This document shows positions 24,994-37,790 of a stretch of 64,000 bases of DNA, one piece after another; position 1 is the first letter of the stretch; each line of letters opens with the position of its first letter. The notes beneath the pieces are model-generated. The model was not told the DNA's origin, made no database searches, and worked only from the letters and a program-made list of their open reading frames with translations. This DNA comes from Janibacter sp. A1S7 (lineage in GTDB: Bacteria; Actinomycetota; Actinomycetes; Actinomycetales; Dermatophilaceae): NCBI RefSeq assembly GCF_037198315.1, contig NZ_CP144913.1:434001-498000 (forward strand). Reading direction: 5' to 3'. The position numbers were made by a program, and so were the translations under genes.

Positions 24994-27359
24994 CCACCAC
25001 GAGCGACAAGCAGACGCCCGAGGCCGAGCCGAAGCCCGACCTCGTCACCGTCACCATCGACGGGGTGGAGGTGTCCGTCCCCCGCAGCACGCTGATCATC
25101 CGCGCGGCCGAGCAGGCCGGGATCGAGATCCCGCGCTTCTGCGACCACCCGCTGCTGGACCCGATCGGTGCCTGCCGCCAGTGTCTGGTCGAGGTAGCCA
25201 CCCCGGACCGCGAGGGCAACGTCAAGCCGATGCCCAAGCCCCAACCGAGCTGCACCATGACGGTCAGCGACGGCATGCAGGTGCGCAGCCAGCACACCTC
25301 CCCGATCGCCGACAAGGGCCAGCAGGGGATCATGGAGATGCTCCTGATCAACCACCCGCTGGACTGCCCGGTCTGTGACAAGGGGGGTGAGTGCCCCCTG
25401 CAGAACCAGTCGATGAGCAACGGTCGGCCGACCTCGCGCTTCGACGACATCAAGCGCACGTACCCCAAGCCGATCAACATCTCCTCCCAGATCCTGCTGG
25501 ACCGCGATCGCTGCATCCTGTGCACCCGCTGCACCCGCTTCTCGTCCCAGATCGCCGGTGACCCCTTCATCGAGATGGGGGAGCGCGGCGCCCTGCAGCA
25601 GGTGCTGATCTACGAGGAGCAGCCCTTCGAGTCCTACTTCTCGGGCAACACCGTCCAGATCTGCCCGGTGGGTGCGCTCACCGGTGCGGCGTACCGCTTC
25701 CGCTCGCGTCCGTTCGATCTCGTGTCGACACCCGACGTCTGCGAGCACTGTGCCTCCGGCTGCGCCATCCGCACCGACCACCGTCGCGGCACGGTTCTGC
25801 GCCGGATGGCTGGCAACGACCCGCAGGTCAACGAGGAGTGGAACTGTGACAAGGGCCGGTGGGCCTTCACCTGGGCCTCCTTGGGAGACCGCCTCGAGTT
25901 CCCGATGGTCCGGGACGAAGGGGGTGACCTCCGCGTCGTCTCGTGGCAGGAGGCCCTCGCGACCGCCGCGGACGGCCTGCGTGCCGCCGAGGGCCACGGT
26001 GTGCTCACCGGCGGCCGGGTCAGCATCGAGGACGCCCACGCCTACGCCACCCTCGCCCGTGAGGTCCTGCGGACCGAGAACATCGACATGCGCGCGCGGC
26101 CGCACTCGGCCGAGGAGCGCGACATCCTCCTGCGTCACGTCGCGGGTACCACCCCGCCAACGGGAGGCGTGACCTACGAGCAGCTGGAGAAGGCCGGCTC
26201 CGTCCTCCTCGTCGGCTTCGAGCCGGAGGAGGAGAGCCCCATCGTCTTCCTGCGGCTGCGCAAGGCCTACCGCCACAACGGTCTGGCGGTCCACGCGGTC
26301 GCGCCGATGGCGACCCGCGGGCTGGACAAGATGGGCGGCACGCTCGTCCCGTCGGCTCCCGGCACGGAGACCGAGGTGCTGAGCGCGTTGGCCGGCGCCG
26401 ATGCCCCCGAGTCGCTGGCACGGACCCACGCCGCCCTGCGCGACGAGTCCGCCGTCATCCTCGTCGGTGAGCGTCTGGCGACCGTGCCCGGTGCGCTGAC
26501 CGCCGCCGTTCGCCTGGCCGAGACCACCGGCGCCCGACTGGCCTGGATCCCGCGTCGGGCGGGAGAGCGCGGGGCGATCGACGCCGGCTGCCTGCCCAGT
26601 GGTGACGGTCTCGACGCGACCGGGATCCTCGCCGCCGCGTCGGCCGGGTCGATCGGTGGCCTCGTCGTCGGTGGCGTCGACGCCGATGACATCGGTGTCC
26701 CCGGAGCCCGGGAGGCTCTCGAGCGTGCCTTCGTCGTCTCGCTCGAGGTGCGCCCGAGCAACGTCACCGAGCACGCTGACGTCGTCCTGCCGGTGGCCCC
26801 GCACGCGGAGCGTGCGGGCAGCTTCATGGACTGGGAGGGACGCGTGCGTCCCTTCGAGGTCTCCCTCGAGACCAATGCCCTCCCCGACCACCGCGTGCTG
26901 CACATGCTCGCCGACGAGATGGGTGCCTTCCTCGGCACTCGCACCGTGGCCGAGGCGCGCCGCGCCATCGAGGCCACCGCAGCCCCGACGGTGAGCGGTC
27001 CGACGACCGACGTCCCGTCGCGCACCCTGCCCGAGCCGGGCGCCGGCGAGGCCGTCCTGGCGACGTGGCGTCCGTTGCTGGACAAGGGCACGATGCAGGA
27101 CGGTGAGCCCTTCCTGGCCGGGACCGCGAAGGCACCGCGCGCGGCTCTGTCACCGCTGACCGCGCAGGCGCTGGGGATCGTCGAGGGTGACCTCGTCACG
27201 GTCTCCGCCGACGACGTGCGGATCACGCTGCCGGCCGACATCCGTGCGATGGTCGACCACGTGGTGTGGCTGCCGACGAACTCCGAGAGCTGCGACGTGC
27301 GCAGCCTCTCCGGGCATGCCGGAGCGATCGTCTCCGTGACGAAGGGTGGTGCCGCGTGA
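24990..27359 (+). CDS. nuoG: NADH-quinone oxidoreductase subunit G
   Basis: A 789-residue iron-sulfur subunit of the NADH module. The N-terminal ferredoxin domain has Cys in [17 protein letters not shown] (about 51-66), then the His-Cys cluster motif and [13 protein letters not shown] near 128, [10 protein letters not shown] about 175, and the Mo/W-bis-MGD-like domain starting with [15 protein letters not shown] around 252. The C-terminal molybdopterin-oxidoreductase-like half is complete. A CGAAGGGGG motif lies in its coding sequence. It ends in a GTGA overlap with nuoH. Confidence 0.96.
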   Translation: MTTTSDKQTPEAEPKPDLVTVTIDGVEVSVPRSTLIIRAAEQAGIEIPRFCDHPLLDPIGACRQCLVEVATPDREGNVKPMPKPQPSCTMTVSDGMQVRSQHTSPIADKGQQGIMEMLLINHPLDCPVCDKGGECPLQNQSMSNGRPTSRFDDIKRTYPKPINISSQILLDRDRCILCTRCTRFSSQIAGDPFIEMGERGALQQVLIYEEQPFESYFSGNTVQICPVGALTGAAYRFRSRPFDLVSTPDVCEHCASGCAIRTDHRRGTVLRRMAGNDPQVNEEWNCDKGRWAFTWASLGDRLEFPMVRDEGGDLRVVSWQEALATAADGLRAAEGHGVLTGGRVSIEDAHAYATLAREVLRTENIDMRARPHSAEERDILLRHVAGTTPPTGGVTYEQLEKAGSVLLVGFEPEEESPIVFLRLRKAYRHNGLAVHAVAPMATRGLDKMGGTLVPSAPGTETEVLSALAGADAPESLARTHAALRDESAVILVGERLATVPGALTAAVRLAETTGARLAWIPRRAGERGAIDAGCLPSGDGLDATGILAAASAGSIGGLVVGGVDADDIGVPGAREALERAFVVSLEVRPSNVTEHADVVLPVAPHAERAGSFMDWEGRVRPFEVSLETNALPDHRVLHMLADEMGAFLGTRTVAEARRAIEATAAPTVSGPTTDVPSRTLPEPGAGEAVLATWRPLLDKGTMQDGEPFLAGTAKAPRAALSPLTAQALGIVEGDLVTVSADDVRITLPADIRAMVDHVVWLPTNSESCDVRSLSGHAGAIVSVTKGGAA

Positions 27360-28762
27360 ACAGTCTCGCGATCCTGACCACGGCGGCCGAGCAGCCGGTG
27401 GTGGCCGACTTCAGCGACACCCCGGTGTGGCTCTCGCTCGTGAAGGCCCTGATGATCTTCGTCTACCTGCTTCTCAGCGTCCTGCTGATGATCTGGTTCG
27501 AGCGACGCATGATCGGCCGGATGCAGCAGCGTCCCGGGCCCAACCGGGTGGGTCCCTTCGGCCTGCTCCAGTCCCTGGCCGATGGCATGAAGTCGATGCT
27601 CAAGGAGGACGTGCGGCCCGGGACGGCCGACGCCCTGATCTTCACGATGGCGCCGGTGGTCTTCGCGTCCGCGGCCTTCATCTCCTTCGCCATCGTCCCG
27701 ATCGGTGGCGAGGTGCAGATGTTCGGTCACACCACGCCGCTGCAGCTGACCGACCTCCCCGTCGCGGCACTCCTCGTGCTCGCGGTCGCCGGCATCGCGG
27801 CCTACGGCATCGTCCTGGGTGGCTGGTCGGCCGGCTCGACCTACCCCCTGCTGGGTGGCCTGCGCGCGACCGCGCAGATCATCTCGTACGAGATCGCGAT
27901 GGGTCTGGCCCTCGTGGCCGTCTTCATGTATGCCGGGTCGATGTCGACGAGCGAGATCGTCGCCGCCCAGTCGGACCTGTGGTTCATCATCCCGGCCTGC
28001 GTGTCCTTCGTGCTGTACGTCATCACGATGGTCGGCGAGACCAACCGTCTGCCCTTCGACCTCGCCGAGGGCGAGGGCGAACTCGTCGGTGGTTACTTCA
28101 CCGAGTACTCGGGCATGCGCTTTGCGATGTTCTTTCTCGGTGAGTACGTCAACATGTTCACCGTCTCGGCCCTGGCCACCACCTTCTTCCTCGGTGGGTG
28201 GCAGGCGCCTCCCGGCATCGCGGCGATCGGCGACGGCATGCTCAACACCGGGTGGTGGGGCGTGCTGTGGTTCACCATCAAGATGTGGCTGTTCATGTGG
28301 GGCTTCGTCTGGCTGCGGGGTACCCTGCTGCGGACCCGCTACGACCAGTTCATGGCTCTGGGCTGGAAGTTCCTCATGCCCGTCGCCGTGGCCTGGGTCA
28401 TCGTCGTGGCCTTCATCCGCGGCGCCGACGCCGGCTTCTTCGGTGACAGCACCATCAGCATCCTCGGTCGGGCCTTCCCGGTCTCATCGCTGATCATCAT
28501 CGCCTTCCTTGCCGTGCTCGTCTTCGGGGTCATGTGGATCTGGGAGACCCGCGCGGAGAAGAAGGCCGCGGCGCTCGAGGAGGCCGATGTCCTCCCGGAC
28601 GAGATCGACCCCTTCGCCGGCGGACACCCCGTCCCGCCGTTGCCGGGTCAGCGGCTCGTGGAGACCCCCCGGGACGGGACCGCGATCGACACCAAGCCGG
28701 CGCGCACCCAGCAGACCAGCGCACCGCTCGCCGAGCAGGAGGAGCACAACCGTGGCCGATGA
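27356..28762 (+). CDS. nuoH: NADH-quinone oxidoreductase subunit H
   Basis: A 468-residue membrane subunit that links the hydrophilic arm to the proton pumps. Typical motifs: [17 protein letters not shown] near residue 44, LKEDVRP near 82 and the quinone-side loop [20 protein letters not shown] about 227 followed by TEYSGMRFA. The acidic cluster in this loop is intact here, in contrast to the second NuoH copy. The last 60 residues form a hydrophilic tail. Starts with GTG inside the nuoG stop overlap; the nuoI GTG lies inside its last codons. Confidence 0.96.
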   Translation: MNSLAILTTAAEQPVVADFSDTPVWLSLVKALMIFVYLLLSVLLMIWFERRMIGRMQQRPGPNRVGPFGLLQSLADGMKSMLKEDVRPGTADALIFTMAPVVFASAAFISFAIVPIGGEVQMFGHTTPLQLTDLPVAALLVLAVAGIAAYGIVLGGWSAGSTYPLLGGLRATAQIISYEIAMGLALVAVFMYAGSMSTSEIVAAQSDLWFIIPACVSFVLYVITMVGETNRLPFDLAEGEGELVGGYFTEYSGMRFAMFFLGEYVNMFTVSALATTFFLGGWQAPPGIAAIGDGMLNTGWWGVLWFTIKMWLFMWGFVWLRGTLLRTRYDQFMALGWKFLMPVAVAWVIVVAFIRGADAGFFGDSTISILGRAFPVSSLIIIAFLAVLVFGVMWIWETRAEKKAAALEEADVLPDEIDPFAGGHPVPPLPGQRLVETPRDGTAIDTKPARTQQTSAPLAEQEEHNRGR

Positions 28763-29429
28763 CGAGACCAAGGGCGGGTTCTTCGCAGACCTCTTCGCCC
28801 CCGTTGCCGGATTCGGGGTGACCTTCCAGACGATGTTCCGCAAGGTCGCCACGCAGGAGTACCCCGAGGTGAAGTGGCCGACCCAGCCGCGGTTCCACGG
28901 ACGTCACCAGCTCAACCGTCACCCCGACGGCCTGGAGAAGTGCGTCGGCTGCGAGCTGTGCGCCTGGGCGTGCCCGGCGGACGCGATCCTGGTCGAGGGC
29001 GCGGACAACGACGACGAGCGGGGGCTGCGCTTCAGCCCCGGCGAGCGGTACGGGCACATCTACCAGATCAACTACCTGCGCTGTATCTTCTGCGGCCTGT
29101 GCATCGAGGCCTGCCCCACGCGCGCGCTGACGATGACCAACGAGTACGAGATGGCCGACAACAACCGCGCTGATCTGATCTTCACCAAGGAGCAGCTGCT
29201 GGCGCCGTTGCAGGAGGGCATGATCTCCGCGCCCCACCCGATGGTCGAGGGCATGGACGAGCGCGACTACTACAACGGCAAGGTGACCTCGGCGACCGAC
29301 GAGCAGCGTGAGTGGGTCACCAAGTACGCCGTCGACGAGACCGACGAGACCGACGAGACCGACGAGACCGACGAGACCGACGAGACCGACGAGACCACGA
29401 CGGACGAGCAGTCGGAGGGCGTTCGATGA
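28752..29429 (+). CDS. nuoI: NADH-quinone oxidoreductase subunit I, with acidic repeat tail
   Basis: A 225-residue ferredoxin-like subunit with two 4Fe-4S motifs: [12 protein letters not shown] near residue 63 and [12 protein letters not shown] near 114, passing electrons to N2. Beyond the core it carries an unusual C-terminal tail: seven Asp-Glu-Thr triplets in a row (about residues 195-215), encoded by seven exact 9-base repeats. The start is GTG 28752, inside the last codons of nuoH and in another frame; no better start exists. It overlaps nuoJ by ATGA. Confidence 0.95.
   Translation: MADDETKGGFFADLFAPVAGFGVTFQTMFRKVATQEYPEVKWPTQPRFHGRHQLNRHPDGLEKCVGCELCAWACPADAILVEGADNDDERGLRFSPGERYGHIYQINYLRCIFCGLCIEACPTRALTMTNEYEMADNNRADLIFTKEQLLAPLQEGMISAPHPMVEGMDERDYYNGKVTSATDEQREWVTKYAVDETDETDETDETDETDETDETTTDEQSEGVR
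29334..29396 (+). repeat. 9-bp tandem repeat GACGAGACC, seven copies, within nuoI
   Basis: Seven identical copies, 63 bases, in frame and encoding (Asp-Glu-Thr)7 at the end of NuoI. Because the unit is a multiple of three, copy-number change by slippage would alter tail length without frameshift. Perfect identity between copies suggests recent expansion. Confidence 0.9.
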
Positions 29430-30241
29430 CCAGCACCGGTGAGGCCGTCGTCTTCTGGCTGCTCAGCGCCATCGCCGTCCCGGGTGCACTCGCGCTGCTC
29501 TTCGCCCGCAAGGCGGTGCACGCGGCCATCGGCATGGTGACGACGATGATCGTCGTCGGGGCGTTCTACCTCCTGCAGGAAGCGCCCTTCCTGGGCATCG
29601 TGCACATCTTCGTCTACACCGGCGCCGTGATGATGCTCTTCCTCTTCGTCGTCATGCTCGTGGGCGTCGACCACTCGGACTCACTCGTCGAGACCCTCAA
29701 GGGCCAGCGCTTCATGACCGTGCTGCTGTCCCTGGGTCTGGTCGTCCTGCTCGTCGGAGCCATAGGTCGGATCACCTACACCGGTGACCCGAACCTGACT
29801 GCGGTCAACACCGACCCGGGCAACGTCGAGGCCATCGCCTACCTCATCTTCGGCAAGTACGTCTGGCTCTTCGAGGTCACGGCCGCCCTGCTGACGATCG
29901 CCGCGCTCGGCGCGATGACCTTCGCGCACCGCGAGCGGATCATCGCCAAGCCGACGCAGAAGGAGTGGATGGAGAAGCGCTTCCGCGAGGGCGAGCACCT
30001 GGCGGGCCTGCCCGTCCCGGGCGTCTACGCCCGCCACAACGCGGTCGACACCCCGGCACTTCTCCCCGACGGCAGCATCTCGGATCTGTCGGTCAACCGC
30101 GTGCTGGCTGCTCGTGAGCAGGTCACCCCACCGACCCGCTACACCGAGATCGACGAGCGGGAGAGCGTCGTGGACGACGAGCCGACCGAGTCCCTGGGCC
30201 GCACGGCGTCCGAGAGCACGCCCGAAGGGAGGCAGCAGTGA
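29426..30241 (+). CDS. nuoJ: NADH-quinone oxidoreductase subunit J
   Basis: A 271-residue membrane subunit with five helices in the first 165 residues, including [20 protein letters not shown] near residue 66, the family signature that contains the pi-bulge helix. A hydrophilic tail of about 100 residues follows ([23 protein letters not shown] and beyond), present in many actinobacterial NuoJ. Coupled to nuoI and nuoK by four-base overlaps. Confidence 0.95.
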   Translation: MTSTGEAVVFWLLSAIAVPGALALLFARKAVHAAIGMVTTMIVVGAFYLLQEAPFLGIVHIFVYTGAVMMLFLFVVMLVGVDHSDSLVETLKGQRFMTVLLSLGLVVLLVGAIGRITYTGDPNLTAVNTDPGNVEAIAYLIFGKYVWLFEVTAALLTIAALGAMTFAHRERIIAKPTQKEWMEKRFREGEHLAGLPVPGVYARHNAVDTPALLPDGSISDLSVNRVLAAREQVTPPTRYTEIDERESVVDDEPTESLGRTASESTPEGRQQ

Positions 30242-30537
30242 GCCCACTGAACTACATCTACCTGGCGATCATCCTCTTCACGATCGGCAGCGCGACCGTC
30301 CTGCTGCGGCGCAACGCGATCATCGTCTTCATGGGTGTCGAGCTCATGCTCAACGCAGCATCTCTCGTCTTCGTCACCTTTGCCCGCATGCACGGCTCGG
30401 TCGAGGGGCAGGTCATCGCGATGTTCGTGATGGTCGTCGCCGCCGCCGAGGTCGTCGTCGGTCTGGCCATCATCATGGCCGTCTTCCGTGCCCGCCGGTC
30501 GGCCTCGGTCGACGACGCCAACCTGCTGAAGCTGTAA
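30238..30537 (+). CDS. nuoK: NADH-quinone oxidoreductase subunit K
   Basis: A 99-residue three-helix subunit of the proton channel. Conserved glutamates occur in [15 protein letters not shown] near residue 36 and in [16 protein letters not shown] near 70, the positions needed for proton transfer in this family. GTG start within the nuoJ stop. Directly behind it, AAGGAG serves as ribosome binding site for nuoL. Confidence 0.96.
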   Translation: MSPLNYIYLAIILFTIGSATVLLRRNAIIVFMGVELMLNAASLVFVTFARMHGSVEGQVIAMFVMVVAAAEVVVGLAIIMAVFRARRSASVDDANLLKL

Positions 30538-30546
30538 GGAGCCACC

Positions 30547-32495
<1,949 letters not shown>

Positions 32496-32496
<1 letters not shown>

Positions 32497-34145
32497 TGGA
32501 CAACATGCCCTGGCTCTCCCTGCTGATCGTCGTGCCGCTCCTCGGCGCGGGCGTGGTCGCGGTCCTGCCCTCGCGCAGCGCCGCGCTGGCCAAGCCGATC
32601 GCTCTCGGAGTCTCCCTGCTCACCCTGCTGCTGGGGATCGTCGCGACGGCGACGAGCTTCACCCGGGGTGCGAGCGAGCAGTTCCAGATGGTCGAGCAGC
32701 ACGAGTGGATCCCGCAGCTCGGGGTCAGCTACTCGCTCGGTGTCGACGGCATCGCCATCGCGCTGATCCTCATGGCGCTCGTGCTCGTGCCCGTCTGCCT
32801 GCTCGCCGCCTGGCGGGACATCCCCGAGGGCGGCCCGCGGGAGAAGGCCTACTTCGCGATGCTCCTGCTGCTGCTGCCCTTCATGGTCGGTGTCTTCGCG
32901 TCGACGGACGTGTTCCTCTTCTACGTCTTCTTCGAGGCGATGCTCATCCCGGTCTACTTCCTCATCGGGATGTTCGGCGGGGACAACCGTCGCGGTGCGG
33001 CACTGAAGTTCCTGCTCTTCAGCCTCGCCGGCGGACTGATCATGCTCGTCGGTGTCATCGCCCTCTACGTCCAGGGTCCCGGGGGTGCCGACGGCTTCCT
33101 CGTCGAGAACCTCACCGGCCTGGAGATGAGCACGACCACCGGCCGTTGGCTGTTCATCGCCTTCTTCATCGCCTTCGCGGTGAAGGCCCCGATGTGGCCG
33201 GTCCACACCTGGCTCCCGGACGCGGCCGCCGCGTCCAAGCCGGCGGTGGCGACGCTGCTCGTCGGGGTGCTCGACAAGGTCGGCACGTTCGGCATGATCC
33301 GCTTCTGCCTCCAGCTCTTCCCGGAGGCCAGCCAGTGGGCCAGCCCGGTGGTCGTCGTCCTCGCGGTCTTCTCGGTGCTCTACGGTGCGATCCTGGCCAT
33401 CGGTCAGGCGGACATGATGCGCCTGATCGCCTTCACCTCGATCAGCCACTTCGGCTTCATCGTGCTGGGCATCTTCGCCTTCACGTCGGCCTCCCACGCC
33501 GGCAGCAACCTGTACATGGTCAACCACGGCTTCGCGACGGCCGCGCTCTTCCTCCTGGCGGGGATGCTCATCGTGCGCCGCGGCAGTCAACGCATCGACG
33601 ACTACGGCGGCTGGCAGCGGGTCACCCCGGTGCTCGCCGGGCTGTTCCTGCTCGCCGGGCTGGCGAGCCTGTCGCTGCCGGGTCTGTCCCCCTTCGTCTC
33701 CGAGTTCCTCGTCATCGCGGGCACGTGGGGACGCCACCCGGTCGCGACCGCCTTCGCGGTGTGGGCCGTGGTCCTGGCGGCCCTGTACATCCTGTTGATG
33801 TACAAGCGGATCTTCACCGGTCCGCCACCGGTCATCGGCGAGCCGGACGAAGGGGGCGGGGCGCCGGCACCCGCGCACGTGGAGTACGTGCGCGCGGACC
33901 TCGACGCCGGTCGGCCTGCCAGTCGTCTGCCCGCGGCGGTGGCGGACCTCGGCCTGCGGGAGAAGGTCGTCATGGCCCCGATCGTGGCCTCGCTGGTCCT
34001 GCTCGGGTTCTTCCCGGCGCCGGTGCTGGACACGCTCAACCCCGCCGTCGAGCGCACCCTCGAGATCGTCGGTGTCTCAGACGTGGCCCCGACCGCACCC
34101 TCTGGGCCGGCCGACGCCAGCTCGACCTCCGGGAGTGACAACTGA
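32496..34145 (+). CDS. nuoM: NADH-quinone oxidoreductase subunit M
   Basis: A 549-residue proton-pumping subunit. KAPMWPVHTWLPDAAAASKPAV near residue 229 and GQADMMRLIAFTSISHFGF near 305 are the antiporter-family signatures, and FFEAMLIPVYFLIG near 146 contains the helix-5 glutamate. The tail after residue 455 is hydrophilic. Coupled to nuoL and nuoN by TGATG overlaps. Confidence 0.95.
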
Positions 34146-35710
34146 TGCCCTTCGTCCTGCCCACCGCCTTCGACGCGCCCCAGATCAGCTACTGGGCGCT
34201 GTCGCCGATGATCGTGCTCCTCGTGGGGGGCTTCGTCGGAGTGCTCGTCGAGGCCTTCGTGCCCCGCCCGAGGCGTCACCTGACGCAGGTGGTCGTCGCG
34301 CTGGCCACGGTCGTGCTGTCGTTCGCCGCCCTCGTGCTGATGACCGGTGACCAGATCGGGGTGACCGTCGGCGGCACCGTCGCCGTCGACGAGCCGACCC
34401 GCTTCTTCCAGGGCACGTTGCTGGTGCTGGGTCTGCTCGGGCTGCTGGTCATGGCCGATCGTCTCGGTGGGGAGACCGCCGACGCCTTCACCCCGATGGG
34501 TGCGGCGAGTCCGGGGTCCAACCTCGAGGCACAGGCCGCCCGCAAGGGATGGTCGACCACCGAGGTGTTCCCGCTGACGCTCTTCGCGCTGGCAGGCATG
34601 CTGCTCTTCCCCGCGTCGAACGACCTGCTGACGATGTTCGTCGCGCTCGAGGTCCTGTCGCTGCCGCTCTACCTGATGTCGGGTCTGGCCCGGCGTCGTC
34701 GTCTGCTCTCGCAGGAAGCGGCGCTGAAGTACTTCCTGCTCGGCGCCTTCTCCTCCGGCTTCTTCCTCTTCGGCGCGGCGCTGCTCTACGGCTACGCCGG
34801 GTCGCTGCACCTGGCCGACATCGCCGAGGCGACCAGCACCTCGAACGGCAACTTCGAGGGTCTGCTGCTGCCGGGCGTCGCCATGGTCATCATCGGCCTG
34901 CTGTTCAAGGTCGGCGCCGTCCCGTTCCACTCGTGGACCCCGGACGTGTACCAGGGCGCGCCCAGCCCCGTCACCGGTTTCATGGCCGCCGCGACCAAGG
35001 CCGCTGCCTTCGGCGCGCTGGTGCGGCTGCTCTACGTCGGGATGGAGACCACCCGGTGGGAGTGGCGCATGGGCGTGGTCGTCATCGCCGCCCTGACCAT
35101 GATCGTGGGCGCGGTGCTGTCGGTGACCCAGACGGACATCAAGCGACTGCTCGCCTACTCGGCGATCTCGCACGCCGGCTTCATCCTGGTGGCCCTGATC
35201 GCCTTCGACGTCACGGCCATCACCGGTGTGCTCTTCTACGTCGTCTCCTACGGCATCTCGACCATCGCGGTCTTCGCCATCGTCCACCTCGTCCGGGAGC
35301 GTGAGGCCGAGGCGACCCACTTGTCCCAGTGGGCGGGGCTGGGACGTCGGCACCCGTGGATCTCGGCGGCCTTCGCCCTGCTGATGCTCGCCTTCGCCGG
35401 CATCCCGCTGACCTCCGGATTCACGGCCAAGGTCGCCGCGTTCATGCCCGCCCTGGAGTACGGCGGCCTGTCCGGGACGGTGCTCGTGGTCATCGGTGTG
35501 CTGGCCTCGGCCGTGACGGCCTTCGTCTACGTGCGTCTGATCGTGCTGATGTACTTCACCGAGCCCACGGGCGATGTGGTGATCGCGACGCCGGCCACGA
35601 TGTCGCTCGTGGTCATCACGACCGGAGTCGTCGTGACCATCGTCCTGGGCGTCTACCCCGGCCCGCTGCTCGAGCTCGCCGAGCAGTCCAGCGTCCTCAT
35701 CACGCGATGA
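34145..35710 (+). CDS. nuoN: NADH-quinone oxidoreductase subunit N
   Basis: A 521-residue proton pump and last subunit of the operon. Family motifs: FVALEVLSLPLYLMSGLARR near residue 165, KVGAVPFHSWTPDVYQGAPSPVTGFMA near 255 and QTDIKRLLAYSAISHAGFILVAL about 330. The stop overlaps the start of the polyprenyl synthase gene (ATGA), so that enzyme is part of the same unit. Confidence 0.95.
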   Translation: MPFVLPTAFDAPQISYWALSPMIVLLVGGFVGVLVEAFVPRPRRHLTQVVVALATVVLSFAALVLMTGDQIGVTVGGTVAVDEPTRFFQGTLLVLGLLGLLVMADRLGGETADAFTPMGAASPGSNLEAQAARKGWSTTEVFPLTLFALAGMLLFPASNDLLTMFVALEVLSLPLYLMSGLARRRRLLSQEAALKYFLLGAFSSGFFLFGAALLYGYAGSLHLADIAEATSTSNGNFEGLLLPGVAMVIIGLLFKVGAVPFHSWTPDVYQGAPSPVTGFMAAATKAAAFGALVRLLYVGMETTRWEWRMGVVVIAALTMIVGAVLSVTQTDIKRLLAYSAISHAGFILVALIAFDVTAITGVLFYVVSYGISTIAVFAIVHLVREREAEATHLSQWAGLGRRHPWISAAFALLMLAFAGIPLTSGFTAKVAAFMPALEYGGLSGTVLVVIGVLASAVTAFVYVRLIVLMYFTEPTGDVVIATPATMSLVVITTGVVVTIVLGVYPGPLLELAEQSSVLITR

Positions 35711-36720
35711 CGGACGAGACCAGCACGACACCACCCCTCCTCGCGCTCCCGCAGGCGAGCGACGAGCTGAGCGCTCGTCTCACGGTCGGTCTGGAGCAGG
35801 TCGAGCGGATGATCATCGATCGTGCGCAGAACGAGAGCGACTTCATCACCGAGGCGAACCTGCACCTCGCGAAGGCGGGAGGCAAGCGCTTCCGTCCCGT
35901 GCTGACGATGCTCGTCGCCGAGCTGGGTGACGGGATCGACGACAAGGTCGTTGCGGCGGCCGCGGGCGTCGAGCTCACCCACCTGGCCAGCCTGTACCAC
36001 GACGACGTCATGGACGAGGCCGACCTGCGTCGGGGGGCGCCGAGCGCGAACGCGCTGTACGGCAACTCGACGGCGATCCTCATCGGTGACCTCCTCTTCG
36101 GCACGGCGTCGGACATCATCGCCGACCTCGGTGCCGACGCCGTGCGGATCCAGGCACGGACCTTCATCCGGTTGTGCTCCGGGCAGATCCGTGATGATCG
36201 TCCCTGTCCCGGGGGCCAGGACCCTCGTGAGTACTACCGCGGGATCCTCGCCGACAAGACCGGGGTCCTCGTCGCCACAGCCGCCCGCTACGGCGCGATG
36301 TACGGCGGCTGCTCGGACGACGTCATCGCCGCCGTGACCGAGTACGGCGAGCGGCTCGGAGTGGCCTTCCAGCTGGCGGACGACCTCCTCGACATCGCGA
36401 GCGAGTCGGGGGAGACCGGCAAGACGCCGGGTACCGACCTGCGCGAGGGCAAACGCACCCTCCCGGTGCTCAACGTCCTCGCGTCCACGGACCGGGCCGA
36501 TGCGGAGTTGCAGGACCTCCTGCGCTCGGACCTGAAGGACCAGGACCGGCTCGATCGGGCCCTGGAGCTGCTGCGTGCCCACCCCGCGATGGTGCAGGCC
36601 CGCGAGGAGACCCTCGCGGTCGGCCGTAGGGCCGTCGAGGCCCTCGCACCGCTGCCGGACGGCGACGCGAAGTCGGCGCTGATCGCCCTCATGGACGGCG
36701 TCGTCCACCGCGTGGGCTGA
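35707..36720 (+). CDS. Polyprenyl diphosphate synthase (probable menaquinone side chain)
   Basis: A 337-residue trans-prenyltransferase. The chain-length/first Asp-rich motif is HDDVMDEADLRRG near residue 98 and the second LADDLLDIASESGETGKTPGTDLREGK around 222, with GGKRFRPVL near 57. The residues before the first DDxxD motif (SLYH) are small, suggesting a long product such as C35-C45, but product length cannot be fixed from sequence alone. Translational coupling to nuoN and the nearby menA make quinone-tail supply the likely role. It ends 10 bases from the convergent rarD stop. Confidence 0.9.
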   Translation: MTDETSTTPPLLALPQASDELSARLTVGLEQVERMIIDRAQNESDFITEANLHLAKAGGKRFRPVLTMLVAELGDGIDDKVVAAAAGVELTHLASLYHDDVMDEADLRRGAPSANALYGNSTAILIGDLLFGTASDIIADLGADAVRIQARTFIRLCSGQIRDDRPCPGGQDPREYYRGILADKTGVLVATAARYGAMYGGCSDDVIAAVTEYGERLGVAFQLADDLLDIASESGETGKTPGTDLREGKRTLPVLNVLASTDRADAELQDLLRSDLKDQDRLDRALELLRAHPAMVQAREETLAVGRRAVEALAPLPDGDAKSALIALMDGVVHRVG

Positions 36721-36730
36721 CGCCGTCCGG

Positions 36731-37669
36731 TTACAGCGGTTCGACCGGCTCCAGGAGCTCGACCTCGTCCGCCGGTGGACGACGACGGCGGCGGGCGGTG
36801 GCCAGCGAGTCGATGCTGAGGAAGATCAGCGCGACCCAGACGATGGCGAAGCCGACCCACCGCGCCGTGCTCAGTTGCTCCCGCAGGATCGTCACGCTGA
36901 CGATCAGCTGCAGCACGGGCGTGATGAACTGGATCAGCCCGATCGTCACGAGTGGGATCCGTCGAGCCGCCTCGGCGAAGAGCAGCAGCGGTATCGCGGT
37001 GACGACGCCGGCCGAGACGAGCAGCAGCAGGTGCCATGTGCCCTCGCTGGTGAAGGTCGACTCGCCGGTCGCAGACAGCCACCACACCAGGCCCAGCGCG
37101 GGAGGAGCGAGGAAGATCGTCTCCGCCGACAACGAGCTGAGCGCCGGGAGGGTCGCCCCGAGGCGCTTCTTGGTCAGGCCGTACCCGCCGAAGGAGCAGG
37201 CGAGCACGAGAGAGATCCACGGCAGCCCACCCCCGGCGAAGGTGAGGTAGAGAGCTGCCAGTGCGCCGATCCCCACGGCGACCCACTGGAGCGGCCGCAA
37301 CCGTTCGCCCAGGACGAGCACCCCGAGTGCGACGGTGACGATCGGGTTGAGGAAGTAGCCCAGGGCCGCCTCGTTCGTGCGTCCGGTCCCGACGGCGTAG
37401 ACGTAGACGAACCAGTTGATGCCGATCAGGTACGCCGCGATCCCGACCCCGAGCGCCAGCCGACCGCGCAGCTGTCGCAGCAGGTCGAACAACTCATGGC
37501 GCAGCACGAGGACGAAGGCGCACAGGACGAGCGTCCACAGGATCCGGTGGGCGAGGATCTCGTCCGCGCCCGCGGGACGCAGGGCGTGGAAGTACAGCGG
37601 GAAGAGTCCCCAGATGCCATAGGCGAGCCAGGCGGCCACGACGCCGAGCCCGTGGCGTTCACGAGTCAC
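36731..37669 (-). CDS. rarD: RarD/EamA-family transporter
   Basis: A 312-residue DMT-superfamily protein with ten predicted helices in two EamA repeats. The N-terminal GVVAAWLAYGIWGLFPLYFHALRP with AHRILWTLV is the RarD signature; NWFVYVYAVGTGRTNEAALGYFLNPIV near residue 80 and ALIFLSIDSLA at the end agree. Substrate unknown. Start GTG 37669 is preceded on the minus strand by TACGCT and 7 bases, indicating leaderless translation; GTG 37675 is two codons earlier. The short Arg-rich tail is cytoplasmic. Confidence 0.88.
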   Translation of the reverse strand: MTRERHGLGVVAAWLAYGIWGLFPLYFHALRPAGADEILAHRILWTLVLCAFVLVLRHELFDLLRQLRGRLALGVGIAAYLIGINWFVYVYAVGTGRTNEAALGYFLNPIVTVALGVLVLGERLRPLQWVAVGIGALAALYLTFAGGGLPWISLVLACSFGGYGLTKKRLGATLPALSSLSAETIFLAPPALGLVWWLSATGESTFTSEGTWHLLLLVSAGVVTAIPLLLFAEAARRIPLVTIGLIQFITPVLQLIVSVTILREQLSTARWVGFAIVWVALIFLSIDSLATARRRRRPPADEVELLEPVEPL

Positions 37670-37790
37670 CTGCACGAGCGTACGCGCACGACTGCCACTG
37701 CTTGGGCCGGGTCGAAGCCCGTGGCGGCCGCTGAACCCGACCCGCTCGATTGCCGCCGATGGAGTTTGACCCCCGGGTAACATTGGGCTG

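Noticed and set aside
29334..29396. CRISPR-like array
   Set aside because: The repeats are 9 bases with no spacers and lie in frame in nuoI: a coding minisatellite.
37764..37790. TTGACC with TAACAT as a complete promoter of the deaminase/aldolase gene
   Set aside because: The spacing between the two hexamers is only about 6 bases, too short for a sigma-70-type promoter; only the -10-like element is kept.
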